From Methylomarinum sp. Ch1-1 (GTDB lineage Bacteria > Pseudomonadota > Gammaproteobacteria > Methylococcales > Methylomonadaceae): a stretch of DNA of 64,000 nt. The notes under the pieces were generated by a model. It made no database searches. It was given only the letters and a program-made list of their open reading frames with translations, and had not been told where the DNA came from. The stretch lies in contig NZ_CP157743.1 of NCBI RefSeq assembly GCF_030717995.2, positions 1,240,001 to 1,304,000 on the forward strand. The letters run 5' to 3'. A program made the position numbers and the translations under genes. This document shows positions 35,892-45,058 of this stretch, in pieces (position 1 is the first letter of the stretch; each line of letters begins with the position of its first letter).

Positions 35892-36044
35892 CTACCAGCA
35901 TAAGCCTAGCGTCATGAATATGGTCACCAGAGCCAAAGTGGCGATATTTTGTAAAATCTCATCCCAATTATGGCGGGGGGCTTCATTCATCAGTTCTTGG
36001 ATTCTGTTGTGAACTTGATCCTGCATGTGGATACGAGACATCAT
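35892..36044 (-). CDS. Small membrane protein directly downstream of lexA
   Basis: 50 residues, not recognised. A polar N-terminal half (MMSRIHMQDQVHNRIQELMN) is followed by a single predicted membrane helix near residues 31-49 (LQNIATLALVTIFMTLGLC) and ends in Trp. The ATG pair follows a good AGAGGT ribosome site. The gene starts 18 bases after the lexA stop, so it should be on the lexA transcript and SOS-controlled if that transcript is. Position, size and topology recall SOS-induced small membrane peptides, but there is no homology evidence. Confidence 0.6.
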   Translation of the reverse strand: MMSRIHMQDQVHNRIQELMNEAPRHNWDEILQNIATLALVTIFMTLGLCW

Positions 36045-36062
36045 GTGATTTACCTCTAATGA

Positions 36063-36692
36063 TTAGCGATGTTGATAACTTCTCATTTGACCAACCAGCA
36101 CCCCTTGGATTTCGACTTGGTTCGGGTGAAAACGCATCGGCTTGATGGTTTTGTTGGCCGGGATTAATACCGTTTCGTGGGGGTATTGTTCAATATATTT
36201 AAGCGTGGCATTATTTTTATCGATCAGGGCGACGACAATTTCGCCATTTCTGGCGTGACTGCGTTGTTCGATCACGACCCAATCGCCGTCAAAAATACCG
36301 GCGTCGATCATCGAATCCCCTTTGACCTGCAAGACATAGCATGGGTTGTCGGTTTTCAGTTGCTCCGGAACCACCATGTGGTTGATGTTTTCAATCGCCT
36401 CGATGGGTTGACCGGCGGCAATGGCGCCGACCAGCGGCAGTCCGTCTTCATCCGCCATGGCCATCAACGCTTGTTGAGTCAGGCGCACGCCGCGTTGCTT
36501 GCGTTCGGGGGGCTCAACCAGGCCGGCGGCGATCAGGCCCTGAATATGTTTGTGTAGCGACCCTCTCGATTTCAATCCCATCGCCAGGCAGAGCTCGTCC
36601 AGGGTCGGCGGATGAGGAAATTTGTTTTGATTGGCAAGCAGGAATTCAAAGACTTCCTGCTGTTTTCGGGTGAGAGGGTCAGGGTAACTCAT
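36063..36692 (-). CDS. lexA: LexA repressor, SOS regulator
   Basis: 209 residues. The winged-helix DNA-binding domain reads LTRKQQEVFEFLLANQ, PPTLDELCLAMGLKSRGSL. The autocleavage site is Ala-Gly in GAIAAGQP near residue 87; the catalytic Ser is in LQVKGDSMIDAGI near 125 and the Lys in ATLKYIEQYP near 162. RecA filaments trigger self-cleavage. I start at the ATG with GGAGAA eight bases upstream; a longer frame adds four residues. The recognition helix (KSRGSLHKH) differs from E. coli, so the operator may also differ. It is divergent from an M20 amidohydrolase. Confidence 0.96.
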   Translation of the reverse strand: MSYPDPLTRKQQEVFEFLLANQNKFPHPPTLDELCLAMGLKSRGSLHKHIQGLIAAGLVEPPERKQRGVRLTQQALMAMADEDGLPLVGAIAAGQPIEAIENINHMVVPEQLKTDNPCYVLQVKGDSMIDAGIFDGDWVVIEQRSHARNGEIVVALIDKNNATLKYIEQYPHETVLIPANKTIKPMRFHPNQVEIQGVLVGQMRSYQHR

Positions 36693-36728
36693 CTTGTTCT
36701 CCATTAGTTTTGCTTAATCATAGAGAAA

Positions 36729-36743
36729 GAACGGAAGGAGAAC
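36729..36743 (-). promoter_or_regulatory. Possible LexA box of the GTTC-N7-GTTC type
   Basis: On the minus strand, 37 bases upstream of the lexA start, GTTC and GTTC are separated by 7 bases (tccttcc). This is the form of the LexA box known from alphaproteobacteria. A copy of gttctcc in inverted orientation at 36695-36701 may make a second half-site. It could be chance; no second target in the window supports it. Confidence 0.35.
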
Positions 36744-36803
36744 AAGTTTTTGCCGCCGAATCTTGGCGATGAATTTGTAAATTTTTGAAAATTAAGGGGG
36801 AAT

Positions 36804-37988
36804 ATGATGGGGGTCTATGCAGGCATTGCGGCGATGCACGATGAAATGCGGCAATGGCGACGTTATTTTCATAGTTTTCCGGAAACCGCTTACGAAGAGG
36901 TGCAGACAGCGGCCTTTATCGGAAAAAAGCTGCAGAGTTTCGGTTTGGATGTCGTGCAGGGCCTGGGCATGACCGGCGTTGTTGCGACATTGACGGCAGG
37001 TGCGAGTGGCAAAAAGATCGCTCTGCGCGCCGATATGGATGCGCTGTTTATCGAGGAGCGCAATGATTTGTCATATAAATCTTGTCATCCAGGGAAAATG
37101 CATGCCTGCGGTCATGACGGGCATAGCGCGATGTTGTTGGGGGCGGCAAAATATTTGGCAGAGCGGCGGCATTTTGACGGAACGGTCTACTTTATTTTTC
37201 AGCCGGCCGAAGAGGGGCGAGCCGGGGCGAAGAAAATGCTCGATGACGGCTTGTTCGAACGCTTTCCGGTTCAGGCGGTTTACGGTTTGCATAATTTTCC
37301 GGACATCCCCGCCGGGCATTTCGCCGTCAAAAGCGGGGCGATGATGGCGTCTCTCGATTGTTTCGAGATTGCTTACAGAGGCACGGCCACCCATGCGGCG
37401 ATGCCGCATCTGGGCAATGACGTGATGCTGGGCGCCGCTCAGTTGGTCACGGCTTTACAATCGATCGTCAGTCGTAATATCGACCCGGCCGAAGCGGCCG
37501 TGGTCAGCATCACCCAGATTCATGGTGGCAATACCTGGAATGCGATTCCCGAAGAAATCGTATTAAGAGGTACCTATCGCTGCTTCAGCCAGAGCGTACA
37601 GGCGCAGGTTCAGGATAAGATTCGCCACATCGCCGAGGCCGCCGCGCGATGTTTTGAGCTGCAAGCCGAAATTCGCTTCAATCCGGAAAATCCTGGCTAC
37701 CCGGTGACCGTGAACAGCGAGCATGAAACGGCTTGCGCGATCGAGGCGGCCCGCGCCGTCGTCGGGAATCAGGCGCTGAATTTAGAACCGGCAGCGAGCA
37801 TGGGTTCGGAGGATTTTGCCTTCATGTTGCAGCAAAAGCCGGGTTGTTATATCTGGCTGGGTAATGGTCCCGGCACAGGCGGTTGTTTACTGCATAATCC
37901 GCATTACGATTTCAATGACGAAATCTTACCGATCGGCGCCAGCTATTGGGTGAAACTGGTGGAAATGCAGTTGGCGAAAGCGGACTGA
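36804..37988 (+). CDS. M20 family amidohydrolase (hippurate/N-acyl-amino acid hydrolase type)
   Basis: 394 residues with the bi-zinc M20D fold. Motifs include WRRYFHSFPETAYEE, IALRADMDALFIEE, MHACGHDGHSAMLLG (zinc ligands near residue 105), FQPAEEGRAGAKKM and ATHAAMPHLGNDVM (dimer/lid domain). Family members cleave N-acetyl or N-benzoyl amino acids or deacylate diaminopimelate and IAA conjugates; the substrate is undetermined. The start has two ATGs behind AAGGGGG. It is divergent from lexA, with no evident functional link. Confidence 0.93.
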   Translation: MMGVYAGIAAMHDEMRQWRRYFHSFPETAYEEVQTAAFIGKKLQSFGLDVVQGLGMTGVVATLTAGASGKKIALRADMDALFIEERNDLSYKSCHPGKMHACGHDGHSAMLLGAAKYLAERRHFDGTVYFIFQPAEEGRAGAKKMLDDGLFERFPVQAVYGLHNFPDIPAGHFAVKSGAMMASLDCFEIAYRGTATHAAMPHLGNDVMLGAAQLVTALQSIVSRNIDPAEAAVVSITQIHGGNTWNAIPEEIVLRGTYRCFSQSVQAQVQDKIRHIAEAAARCFELQAEIRFNPENPGYPVTVNSEHETACAIEAARAVVGNQALNLEPAASMGSEDFAFMLQQKPGCYIWLGNGPGTGGCLLHNPHYDFNDEILPIGASYWVKLVEMQLAKAD

Positions 37989-37997
37989 GTGTTTCGA

Positions 37998-38165
37998 TTA
38001 TTTAAACAAGCAGTGTTTGGCGAAATCCGCTGCTTCGTTGGCGGTCCAATCGGCTTTGGGTTTCTCTTTCATGTTCTGGCACCAAGCCTCGCTACCGACT
38101 TCTGGAGCGCAGGCGGTTAATAAGGCAAGTAAGGTGGGTAGTAACATCAGTTTGCTTAAGTTCAT
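37998..38165 (-). CDS. DUF3012 family lipoprotein
   Basis: 55 residues. The signal peptide with lipobox (LLTAC near residue 19) and the short mature part GSEAWCQNMKEKPKADWTAN, then EAADFAKHC, are the DUF3012 pattern. Two Cys of the mature part may pair. Function unknown, predicted outer- or inner-membrane lipoprotein. It is convergent with the M20 gene and ends 10 bases from it. Confidence 0.88.
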   Translation of the reverse strand: MNLSKLMLLPTLLALLTACAPEVGSEAWCQNMKEKPKADWTANEAADFAKHCLFK

Positions 38166-38315
38166 GGTGGTGACTGCTGACTAGAAAAATCAATGAGTCT
38201 ATCTAACAGTCGCTGTTGCCGTCAATCGCAGGACTCCCTCATTAAAAAATACCTGAACTAACACAGGGGGTTGGTTAATATGGTTAATATCGCGTCATCC
38301 CTCTGGGGCGGGGCC

Positions 38316-38460
38316 AGCAATTCCCAGTTTGAGCATTTTTGCTGTGTTTAGGGCATGGGATGTGTCTGTCGAGGAGCGCCGTAAACCCATCCCTGGGGGC
38401 TTGACGGCAGCATCCTTGCTGCCGACATCCTCGCCAAACACACCCCATGCCCTTTTTGAA
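38316..38460. repeat. Composite repeat, copy without the small inverted-end element
   Basis: 145 bases from agcaattcccagttt to ctttttgaa, with an inner hairpin (cggcagc/gctgccg at 38405-38424). It is about 90% identical to 62950-63178 apart from the small element, which is absent here. The surrounding stretch 38166-38821 has no supported gene. At 38698-38727 a hairpin (ggcggctt/aagccgcc) and further GC-rich inverted sequences lie downstream of dolP and may end its transcript. Confidence 0.85.
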
Positions 38461-38821
38461 CTCCAAATTGATGATATGGACTCCTCTGGAGCGGGGCGGG
38501 TTATTTAACCCGCCCCCGATATCGGTCTTGGGCCACACAAATTCGCGTAGACAAGGGTGCATTGCATGCACCATTTTTGAATCTCGTTAAGGTCGGTGTT
38601 TTCGGTGCATAAAATGCACGTCTGGCGGGAACGTGAAGCGCATCAAAAACCGGTGCGCTTCCTCTCGTCAGCACACCCTACCCGCACCGTAGCATCGTAG
38701 GGCGGCTTCGCGAAGCAAGCCGCCAAAAACCGCCACAGGGGCAAAATTGGCCATTGTGCGTATCCAGGCGGATTGCCTGGCGGCGAATCCACCCTGTTGC
38801 GATGCCAATGTAGCCTTGCCG

Positions 38822-39424
38822 TCAATCGGCGTTTGCCTTGCTCCCTGATTCGATGTATTCAAACACCTTAACGACTTGTTTGACGCCGTTTTGCCGGCGG
38901 GCAATTTCCGTCGCGACATTACCTTCGTTAGGGTGTAGCAGACCCATTAGAAAAACCACGCCGTTTTCGGTGACGACCTTGACCCGGGTTGCATCAAAAC
39001 CGGGCAGATTTCTAACCTCGCTCAGCGACGACTTGGTCTTGGCGGTGATCAGGGTGTCATTGGAGCGGCTGGCGAGTGTAGTGGGCTCGGCGATGGCCAT
39101 TTCATTATGCACCATTTTAACGCCGGGTATGACGCGGACGATGGCGACTATGTTGTCGCGTAATTCGACTGTCGGCGCTTCTCCGGTCAGCAATACCTTG
39201 CCGTTATAAGCGGTGACATTGAAATGGCAGCGATCACGAATGGCGTCATTGGCATTGAGTTCTATGCCGGCATTGATTTCAATGCGCTCATCGTTCAGCA
39301 AGGCTTCGCTAGTGCGGCGGTCATGCAGCAAGGACAGGCCGGTGACTTCGGCGCTGCCGGTCGCTAGCGTGGTGCAGCCGGTGGTGAGGATGGGGATCAA
39401 TAATATCGGGATCAGTGTTTTCAT
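38822..39424 (-). CDS. dolP: Outer-membrane BON-domain lipoprotein DolP
   Basis: 200 residues. The signal with lipobox (ILTTGC near residue 17) is followed by two BON domains: the first has INAGIELNANDAIRDRCHFNV and AYNGKVLLTGEAPT, the second LITAKTKSSLSEV with ENGVVFLMGLLHP. DolP (YraP) is an outer-membrane lipoprotein that maintains envelope integrity and is tied to amidase activation at the septum. It is separated from diaA by one base, in the conserved lpoA-yraN-diaA-dolP group. Confidence 0.94.
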   Translation of the reverse strand: MKTLIPILLIPILTTGCTTLATGSAEVTGLSLLHDRRTSEALLNDERIEINAGIELNANDAIRDRCHFNVTAYNGKVLLTGEAPTVELRDNIVAIVRVIPGVKMVHNEMAIAEPTTLASRSNDTLITAKTKSSLSEVRNLPGFDATRVKVVTENGVVFLMGLLHPNEGNVATEIARRQNGVKQVVKVFEYIESGSKANAD

Positions 39425-39425
39425 A

Positions 39426-40367
<942 letters not shown>

Positions 40368-40378
<11 letters not shown>

Positions 40379-42278
40379 TGGAGAAAGCCGAATCCTTTTC
40401 TGCTGGCGGCGGATCGACGGCAATACTCTGGTAATCTTCGGCGGCTCGATCGAGATAGCCGCTGACGACCGCAATGCCGTCTTTGAATTTTGCGCAGATC
40501 AATTGACGGGTGATGCGGTTTTCTTTGTTCAGCAGCAAATTACCGGTGGCGCCTTGATATTTTGCCGTATCTAATTTGTCCAGATGGGCGACCAGATTGT
40601 AAGCATCAATTCCTAGGGCGATCAGGCGTAAATAAATGTTGGGGAATTGCTGCCAGTTGCTGCGCAGCGCTTCCTGATTCAGTTCTCCTTGATAGACTTC
40701 GCTGAAAAGCCAAGGGATGTCGCAAAAGGTGATGTTGTTCAGGTCGATATCCTGGCTGGGATTGGGTACACCGCTATATAGATGTGGGGTGGCGTATACG
40801 GGTACATCGGTCGCGTGGTAGAAACGCAGCTGCGGATTCAGCGAGCGGGCGACAGTCGGGGAGGCGTAGATGAAGATGGCATCCACATCATGACGCCTTC
40901 TTGGCGTGAATTCCAATTTTCTGGCCAATAGGCGGCGTAATTGGTGATAGCGTTGCTCGCTTTCATTCAGGTTGAGCAGTTGCTTGATGGGATAGGAAAA
41001 ATCATGCTCTTTAGGGTTATAAGATTGCACCTCTAACATTTTGCCGTCGGCTTGTAGCCAGGCTTCCGTCAGATAGTTGGCTATGCGTTCGCCCTGTTCG
41101 CTGGCCGGTGTCAGAATGACGGCTTTTTGATGGCCGTCCTGCCAAGCCTTGGCGCTAACTTGCTGGGCCTCGTCAATCGGACTCAGGCCGAATTGATAAA
41201 GGTTGCTCTTGCTGAGATTGTCTACGTGATTTAAGGCTAACACCGGAATTTTCAGGTCGCTTCCGGCGGCCAGTTCGGCGATTTTTTCCTTGTTGAGCGG
41301 GCCGATGATCAGCTCGGCGCCATTGGCGACAGCCTGGTCATAAACGGTGGCTGGGCTGCCTTGCATGCTGTCATAAAAACGAATCGAAGGTTGGGACGCC
41401 GTGTCTTGCTGATGATAGTAGGCGGCCATAATGCCTTCTCGTATGGCTTTGGCGGCCTGGGCATAAGGACCCGATTCAGGCAGCAGGATCGCGATCGCAG
41501 AAGGTTGTTTGAAGGCGTGTCGCGGCTTGGTCAGATAGTCGAGCAGAAATTCGTTATTGGCCGGATGATTCGGGAATGCTTGCCGCCAAGAGGCAAGGGC
41601 GTTGTTAAGCTCGGCATCGTCCAAGGGTTTTTGTTTCAGCAGGTTGGCCAACGCCATCCAGCCACCTAACACATCGGGCGCCGGTGGTTGATTCAGAATC
41701 AATGTTTGTCGAGGCAGCAGACTGAGAGTCTCGAGTATCGCGGCGTTGTTTGTGGAAATTTGTTCGGGGGCTGTCAGCAAAGGGCTCAATTTGATGCGTG
41801 CCTGGGCGCTGTCTAATAAGTTTCCGGTCAAGGAGTGGGCAAAGGCTAACGAGCGGTAATATTTTTTTTGATCCTCGCGAGCGAGTTTGTCATAGCGAAC
41901 AAGATTGAGCCGATTCAAAGCTTGTTCCGCATTGCCGTAACTCAGGTTGATTTGGGCATATATCAGATTCAACTGTTGGCGCTGGGGTTCCGATAAGCCG
42001 CTTGGGTCGATGCTGTCGGCGTATTGTTTGGCTTTGTCGCTCTCGCCTGACTGCACCAGTGCGTCCGCGGCCAGTAGTCGGAATTGACTTTGCCGAAGAG
42101 GATAGGTTTCGGCTAGGTTCTGGTACAATTTGGCGGCTTGTCTGTGTTTACCGCTGGTCATCAGGGTTTCCGCCTGAGCGGCGTCTTCAAAATAGGGTTG
42201 GTCTTTGGGAGGAACAGCGGTGCAGGCGGAAAGCAGGGTCAGGGATAAACAGCAGAGCGTCAGGTGAAGGCGGATCAT
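40368..42278 (-). CDS. lpoA: Penicillin-binding protein activator LpoA
   Basis: Outer-membrane lipoprotein of 636 residues that stimulates the bifunctional peptidoglycan synthase PBP1a. Signal with lipobox (TLLSAC near residue 17), an N-terminal helical TPR-like domain (to about 245) and a C-terminal periplasmic-binding-protein-like domain starting at SAIAILLPESGPYAQAAKAIREG, with IIGPLNKEKIAEL and AIFIYASPTVARSL. It starts with the ATG just after the divergent rsmI promoter region. The longer frame upstream would spoil the signal peptide. Its neighbours are conserved across gammaproteobacteria. Confidence 0.94.
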
Positions 42279-42331
42279 GATGATAGTTAAACCTTTATCA
42301 GTAAAAATCAGACAAGAGGACAAAAACACAG

Positions 42332-43177
42332 ATGCCGGGCAAATTATACGTTGTCGCAACACCGATAGGTAATTTAGCAGATTTTAGCCATAGAGCTGTG
42401 GAAATTTTGCAACAGGTCGATATGATCGCCGCCGAGGATACGCGACATGTCAGGATGTTGTTACAGCATTACGGTATTTCCAAGCGCTTAATTTCATTGC
42501 ATCAGCATAATGAAGACAAGGTCGCGCCGAAGCTCGTGGAGAAAATGCAACAAGGGTTGACCATCGCCTTGGTTTCGGATGCCGGTACGCCACTATTGAG
42601 CGATCCTGGGCTGCCTTTGGTTAGATTGGCTAGGGAGCAAGGGATCGACGTGTCACCGGTGCCAGGGGCCTGTGCGTTGATTGCCGCCTTGTCGGTGTCG
42701 GGCTTGCCGGTGTCTCGATTTACGTTCGAGGGCTTTTTGCCCAGAACGACGGGAGCCAGAAAGGCGTTTTTTCGGGAAAGGCTGTTGGAGCCGGCAACCT
42801 GGGTTTTTTATGAGTCCAGTCACCGCATACAGGCGGCGCTGGAGGATATGTTGGAGATTTTTCCTGCCGATCGGCAGATCGTGTTGGCCCGGGAATTGAC
42901 CAAACTACATGAGACTATAGTCAAGGATCAATTGGCGGTGGTCTTCGAACGCGTCAAAAATGATGGCAATATGCGCAAGGGAGAGTTTGTCGTCGTCGTG
43001 GAGGGAGCAAAAGTCGATAAGCATAAACAAGAGATCAGCGAGGAGGAGAGGCGGATACTGGCGCTGCTGTTGCAGCACTGCTCGATCAAGACCGCGGTGA
43101 CCTTGGCGGTGGAAATGACCGGGCAACGAAAAAAATTGTTGTATCAGGCCGCATTAACGCTGGCGAATGACGGATAA
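42332..43177 (+). CDS. rsmI: 16S rRNA (cytidine-2'-O)-methyltransferase RsmI
   Basis: Methylates C1402 of 16S rRNA using SAM, in the tetrapyrrole-methylase fold. 281 residues: LYVVATPIGNLADFSHRAVE at the start, AAEDTRHVRMLLQHY, LVSDAGTPLLSDPG, VPGACALIAALSVSGLP and FYESSHRI. It is divergent from lpoA (53 bases between starts) and directly before rnpB, as in Pseudomonas. Confidence 0.97.
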   Translation: MPGKLYVVATPIGNLADFSHRAVEILQQVDMIAAEDTRHVRMLLQHYGISKRLISLHQHNEDKVAPKLVEKMQQGLTIALVSDAGTPLLSDPGLPLVRLAREQGIDVSPVPGACALIAALSVSGLPVSRFTFEGFLPRTTGARKAFFRERLLEPATWVFYESSHRIQAALEDMLEIFPADRQIVLARELTKLHETIVKDQLAVVFERVKNDGNMRKGEFVVVVEGAKVDKHKQEISEEERRILALLLQHCSIKTAVTLAVEMTGQRKKLLYQAALTLANDG

Positions 43178-43213
43178 GTCTAAAATTCGCTGAATGACGG
43201 CGGCTTTATAGGG

Positions 43214-43219
43214 TATAAT
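43214..43219 (+). promoter_or_regulatory. rnpB promoter, -10 box
   Basis: A perfect TATAAT ends eight bases before the first base of the predicted RNase P RNA. A matching -35 is not clear; TGAATG at 43191 would give a 17-base spacer. Confidence 0.6.
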
Positions 43220-43226
43220 GGCCGCC

Positions 43227-43579
43227 GAGTTGGCCGAACAGTCGCTGTTTTATTGCAAAATAAAGCGGAGGAAAGTCCGGGCTCCATAGGGCAGGGTGCC
43301 AGGTAACGCCTGGGAGGCGCAAGCCTACGGAAAGTGCCGCAGAAAATATACCGCCCCTCACCTAACGCTAGGTGAGGGGTAAGGGTGAAATGGTGTCGGT
43401 AAGAGCGCACCGCGCCGCTGGCAACAGCGGTGGCAGGGTAAACCCCACCCGGAGCAAGATCAAATAGAGGAGCAGACGCGCGGCCCGCGCGGTTCCCGGG
43501 TAGATTGCTTGAGCCGTGAGGTGACTTGCGGCCTAGATGAATGGCTGTTCAAGACAGAACCCGGCTTATAGGCCAACTC
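43227..43579 (+). ncRNA. rnpB: RNase P RNA, class A
   Basis: Catalytic RNA that trims tRNA 5' ends. Outer helix arms gagttggcc (43227) and ggccaactc (43571-43579) close the molecule. Universally conserved blocks are gaggaaagtccgggctcc (43268-43285), the following catagggcagggtgcc and, at the 3' side, acagaacccggcttat (43554-43569). A variable stem is present as perfect 10-base arms cccctcacct/aggtgagggg (43354-43379), replacing the longer E. coli counterpart. A TATAAT sits in front. The RNA may extend a few bases past 43579. Confidence 0.96.
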
Positions 43580-43766
43580 TTTCTTTGTGCTGATCGACGT
43601 TTACGCCATGCCGCTTATCTTTGATGTTAGGGAGTGAAGCGTTAAGTTATATAGTTATATTGTAATGGTATGAATAGGGATCGAGTGTGAAAAACAATCG
43701 TAGCTATTCGGCTTGGCATTGAGAAAATATTTCCTTGACTATCAGTTGCCTGTCCCAGAATACGCC

Positions 43767-43818
43767 GTTCACCCAGCACCTAAATTAACGAAGATTATTG
43801 ATCGAAGCTAATTGCCTA
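43767..43818. repeat. Small inverted-end element, copy 4, truncated (type B)
   Basis: Aligned with the reverse complement of the copy at 35357: the left end (ttcacccagcacctaaat) and about 35 further bases match, including acgaagat and atcgaagct, but the second end is missing. The outer flank (gaatacgccg) also resembles that of the 35357 copy. Confidence 0.75.
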
Positions 43819-43823
43819 GCGTT

Positions 43824-43910
43824 CTGTTTCATGCGGCGCTTGCGCTTCCCTGTGCGGCGGCCGCTTCCAATTTCCTGTCTCACGCGGCACTTGCACTTCC
43901 CTGTGCGGCG
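43824..43910. repeat. Direct repeat, two units of about 36 bases
   Basis: Units 43824-43859 and 43875-43910 (period 51) share gcggcgcttgcgcttccc- and ctgtgcggcg-type sequence with a handful of substitutions. No function is evident. Confidence 0.7.
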
Positions 43911-44129
43911 CATGCTTGGATGCGACATCTGCCTGTCGTGGGGTGGCAATGCCGATTTTGCAGGTAGAAAATTGTTCCTGCATTTTCTACATTTCCGCCT
44001 TCCTTGGCGGTTAGAACAAAAATCGGCCATGATGCTGCGCGCACTTCTTCCAGAGCGGCCTGATGCTGTCTTAATTCTTTGCAGTATAAGATTCTTTTAT
44101 CCCGAGATACTGGGCATTGCTGCGCTAGC

Positions 44130-44209
44130 TGCGTATTTATTCGCTTGGCGCGGCTAAATCTGCGCCTACATTCACAATTGCCGACAGAATAATATTGACT
44201 ATGTGCTAG
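44130..44209. repeat. Dispersed repeat, copy 2 of 2
   Basis: Matches 29888-29967 (gcgtatttattcgc, gcgcggctaaatctgc, ttgccgacagaat, atattgactatgtgctag) with scattered differences. It shows the same orientation as copy 1. Confidence 0.75.
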
Positions 44210-44491
44210 GTCTTTAAGGTATTGATTCGAAAGTTGTTTGCGCCAAAATTTTTTGTTGGTGGTGCGGGTGTGTGACAGAGGCGGTCGTGTTAAAGAAAGC
44301 GGGGGTCGGTGTAAAGCGTTAGAAAATTAGCATGTATTGCTGTTGTATTTATACAAATCGCATCAATAAAAGCAATTAACTTTTTGATAGGAAAAAGATT
44401 TTGATGTTGTTAATTTGCAATACCTGAAAGTGTTAGGGGAATATCATGTAAGTCATTGTAGAAAAAGAAAGAATTTAACAGTTAATCGGTC

Positions 44492-44520
44492 TTGACTAAA
44501 GCAGGTTTGAAATCTATAGT
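44492..44520 (+). promoter_or_regulatory. Sigma70 promoter of the division/cell-wall cluster
   Basis: TTGACT (44492-44497) and TATAGT (44515-44520) are 17 bases apart, a near-consensus pair. Transcription should begin near 44527, just before the MraZ boxes, so MraZ binding would block the start. Confidence 0.75.
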
Positions 44521-44529
44521 GGAACGTAA

Positions 44530-44574
44530 GTGGGGTAAAGTGGAAAAAAAGGGAATTTTTTGGACTATTGGGGG
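44530..44574 (+). promoter_or_regulatory. MraZ operator boxes
   Basis: TGGGG at 44531, TGG at 44541, GGG at 44551, TGG at 44561 and a G-run from 44570 recur every 10 bases, the spacing of known MraZ sites (TGGGN repeats with 5-base spacers). They lie between the promoter and the mraZ start, consistent with autorepression. Confidence 0.65.
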
Positions 44575-44579
44575 CTCTG

Positions 44580-45047
44580 TTGTTCCGGGGGATAAGCGCA
44601 ATCAACTTAGACGCGAAAGGGCGTATTACGATCCCCACCCGCTATCGGGGGGAGTTGCAGGATTGCTGCGAGCGACAAATGGTGGTGACCGTGGCCGTTG
44701 ACGAGAAATGCGTTGGCGAGGCCGGATGTCTATGGTTGTATCCGTTGCCGGAATGGGAGCGCTTGGAACATACCATCAGCAAGTTGCCTACGCTGAACAA
44801 AATGGCCGGAAAATTGCGCCGTTTCGTGATCGGTAATGCTTCAGAATGTGAAATGGATAAGCAGGGGCGGTTGCTGTTGCCTGAGAAATTGAGAAAGTTC
44901 GCCGGTATGGATAAACACATCATGCTGGTTGGACAGTTGAATAAATTTGAGATTTGGAACGAGCTAGCTTGGCAGGCCAAAGAGGATGATTGGCTGAATG
45001 GCGATGATAATGAAGGCTTGGAAGACCTAGGCTCATTGTCATTTTAA
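44580..45047 (+). CDS. mraZ: Transcriptional regulator MraZ, TTG start
   Basis: 155 residues, a swapped-hairpin AbrB-type repressor of its own cluster. Two MraZ repeats are visible: FRGISAINLDAKGRITIPTR at the start, and GNASECEMDKQGRLLLPEKL in the second half. I start at a TTG five bases after GGGGG, which gives the usual M-FRG N-terminus; another TTG four codons upstream is in frame. It is the first gene of the dcw cluster, with boxes for its own protein just upstream. Confidence 0.93.
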   Translation: MFRGISAINLDAKGRITIPTRYRGELQDCCERQMVVTVAVDEKCVGEAGCLWLYPLPEWERLEHTISKLPTLNKMAGKLRRFVIGNASECEMDKQGRLLLPEKLRKFAGMDKHIMLVGQLNKFEIWNELAWQAKEDDWLNGDDNEGLEDLGSLSF

Positions 45048-45058
45048 ACAGGGATTTT

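Larger units (their letters stand above)
43580..44491. other. Gene-free region between rnpB and the mraZ promoter
   Basis: About 900 bases without a supported gene. It holds a truncated copy of the small inverted-end element, a 36-base direct repeat, a copy of the dispersed repeat, and a long AT-rich stretch before the mraZ promoter. Frames read here (for example Arg- or Cys-rich ones around 43785-44157) translate repeats. Confidence 0.7.

Noticed and set aside
38284-38574. Minus-strand 96-codon frame in the composite repeat
   Set aside because: Its central peptide recurs in the frame at 63017-63220 because both lie in the same repeat; this is not evidence for a protein.
43785-44157. Open frames on both strands (81 and 119 codons) downstream of rnpB
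   Set aside because: Composition follows the local direct repeat and dispersed repeat copy, with no ribosome site and Arg/Cys-rich low-complexity translation.
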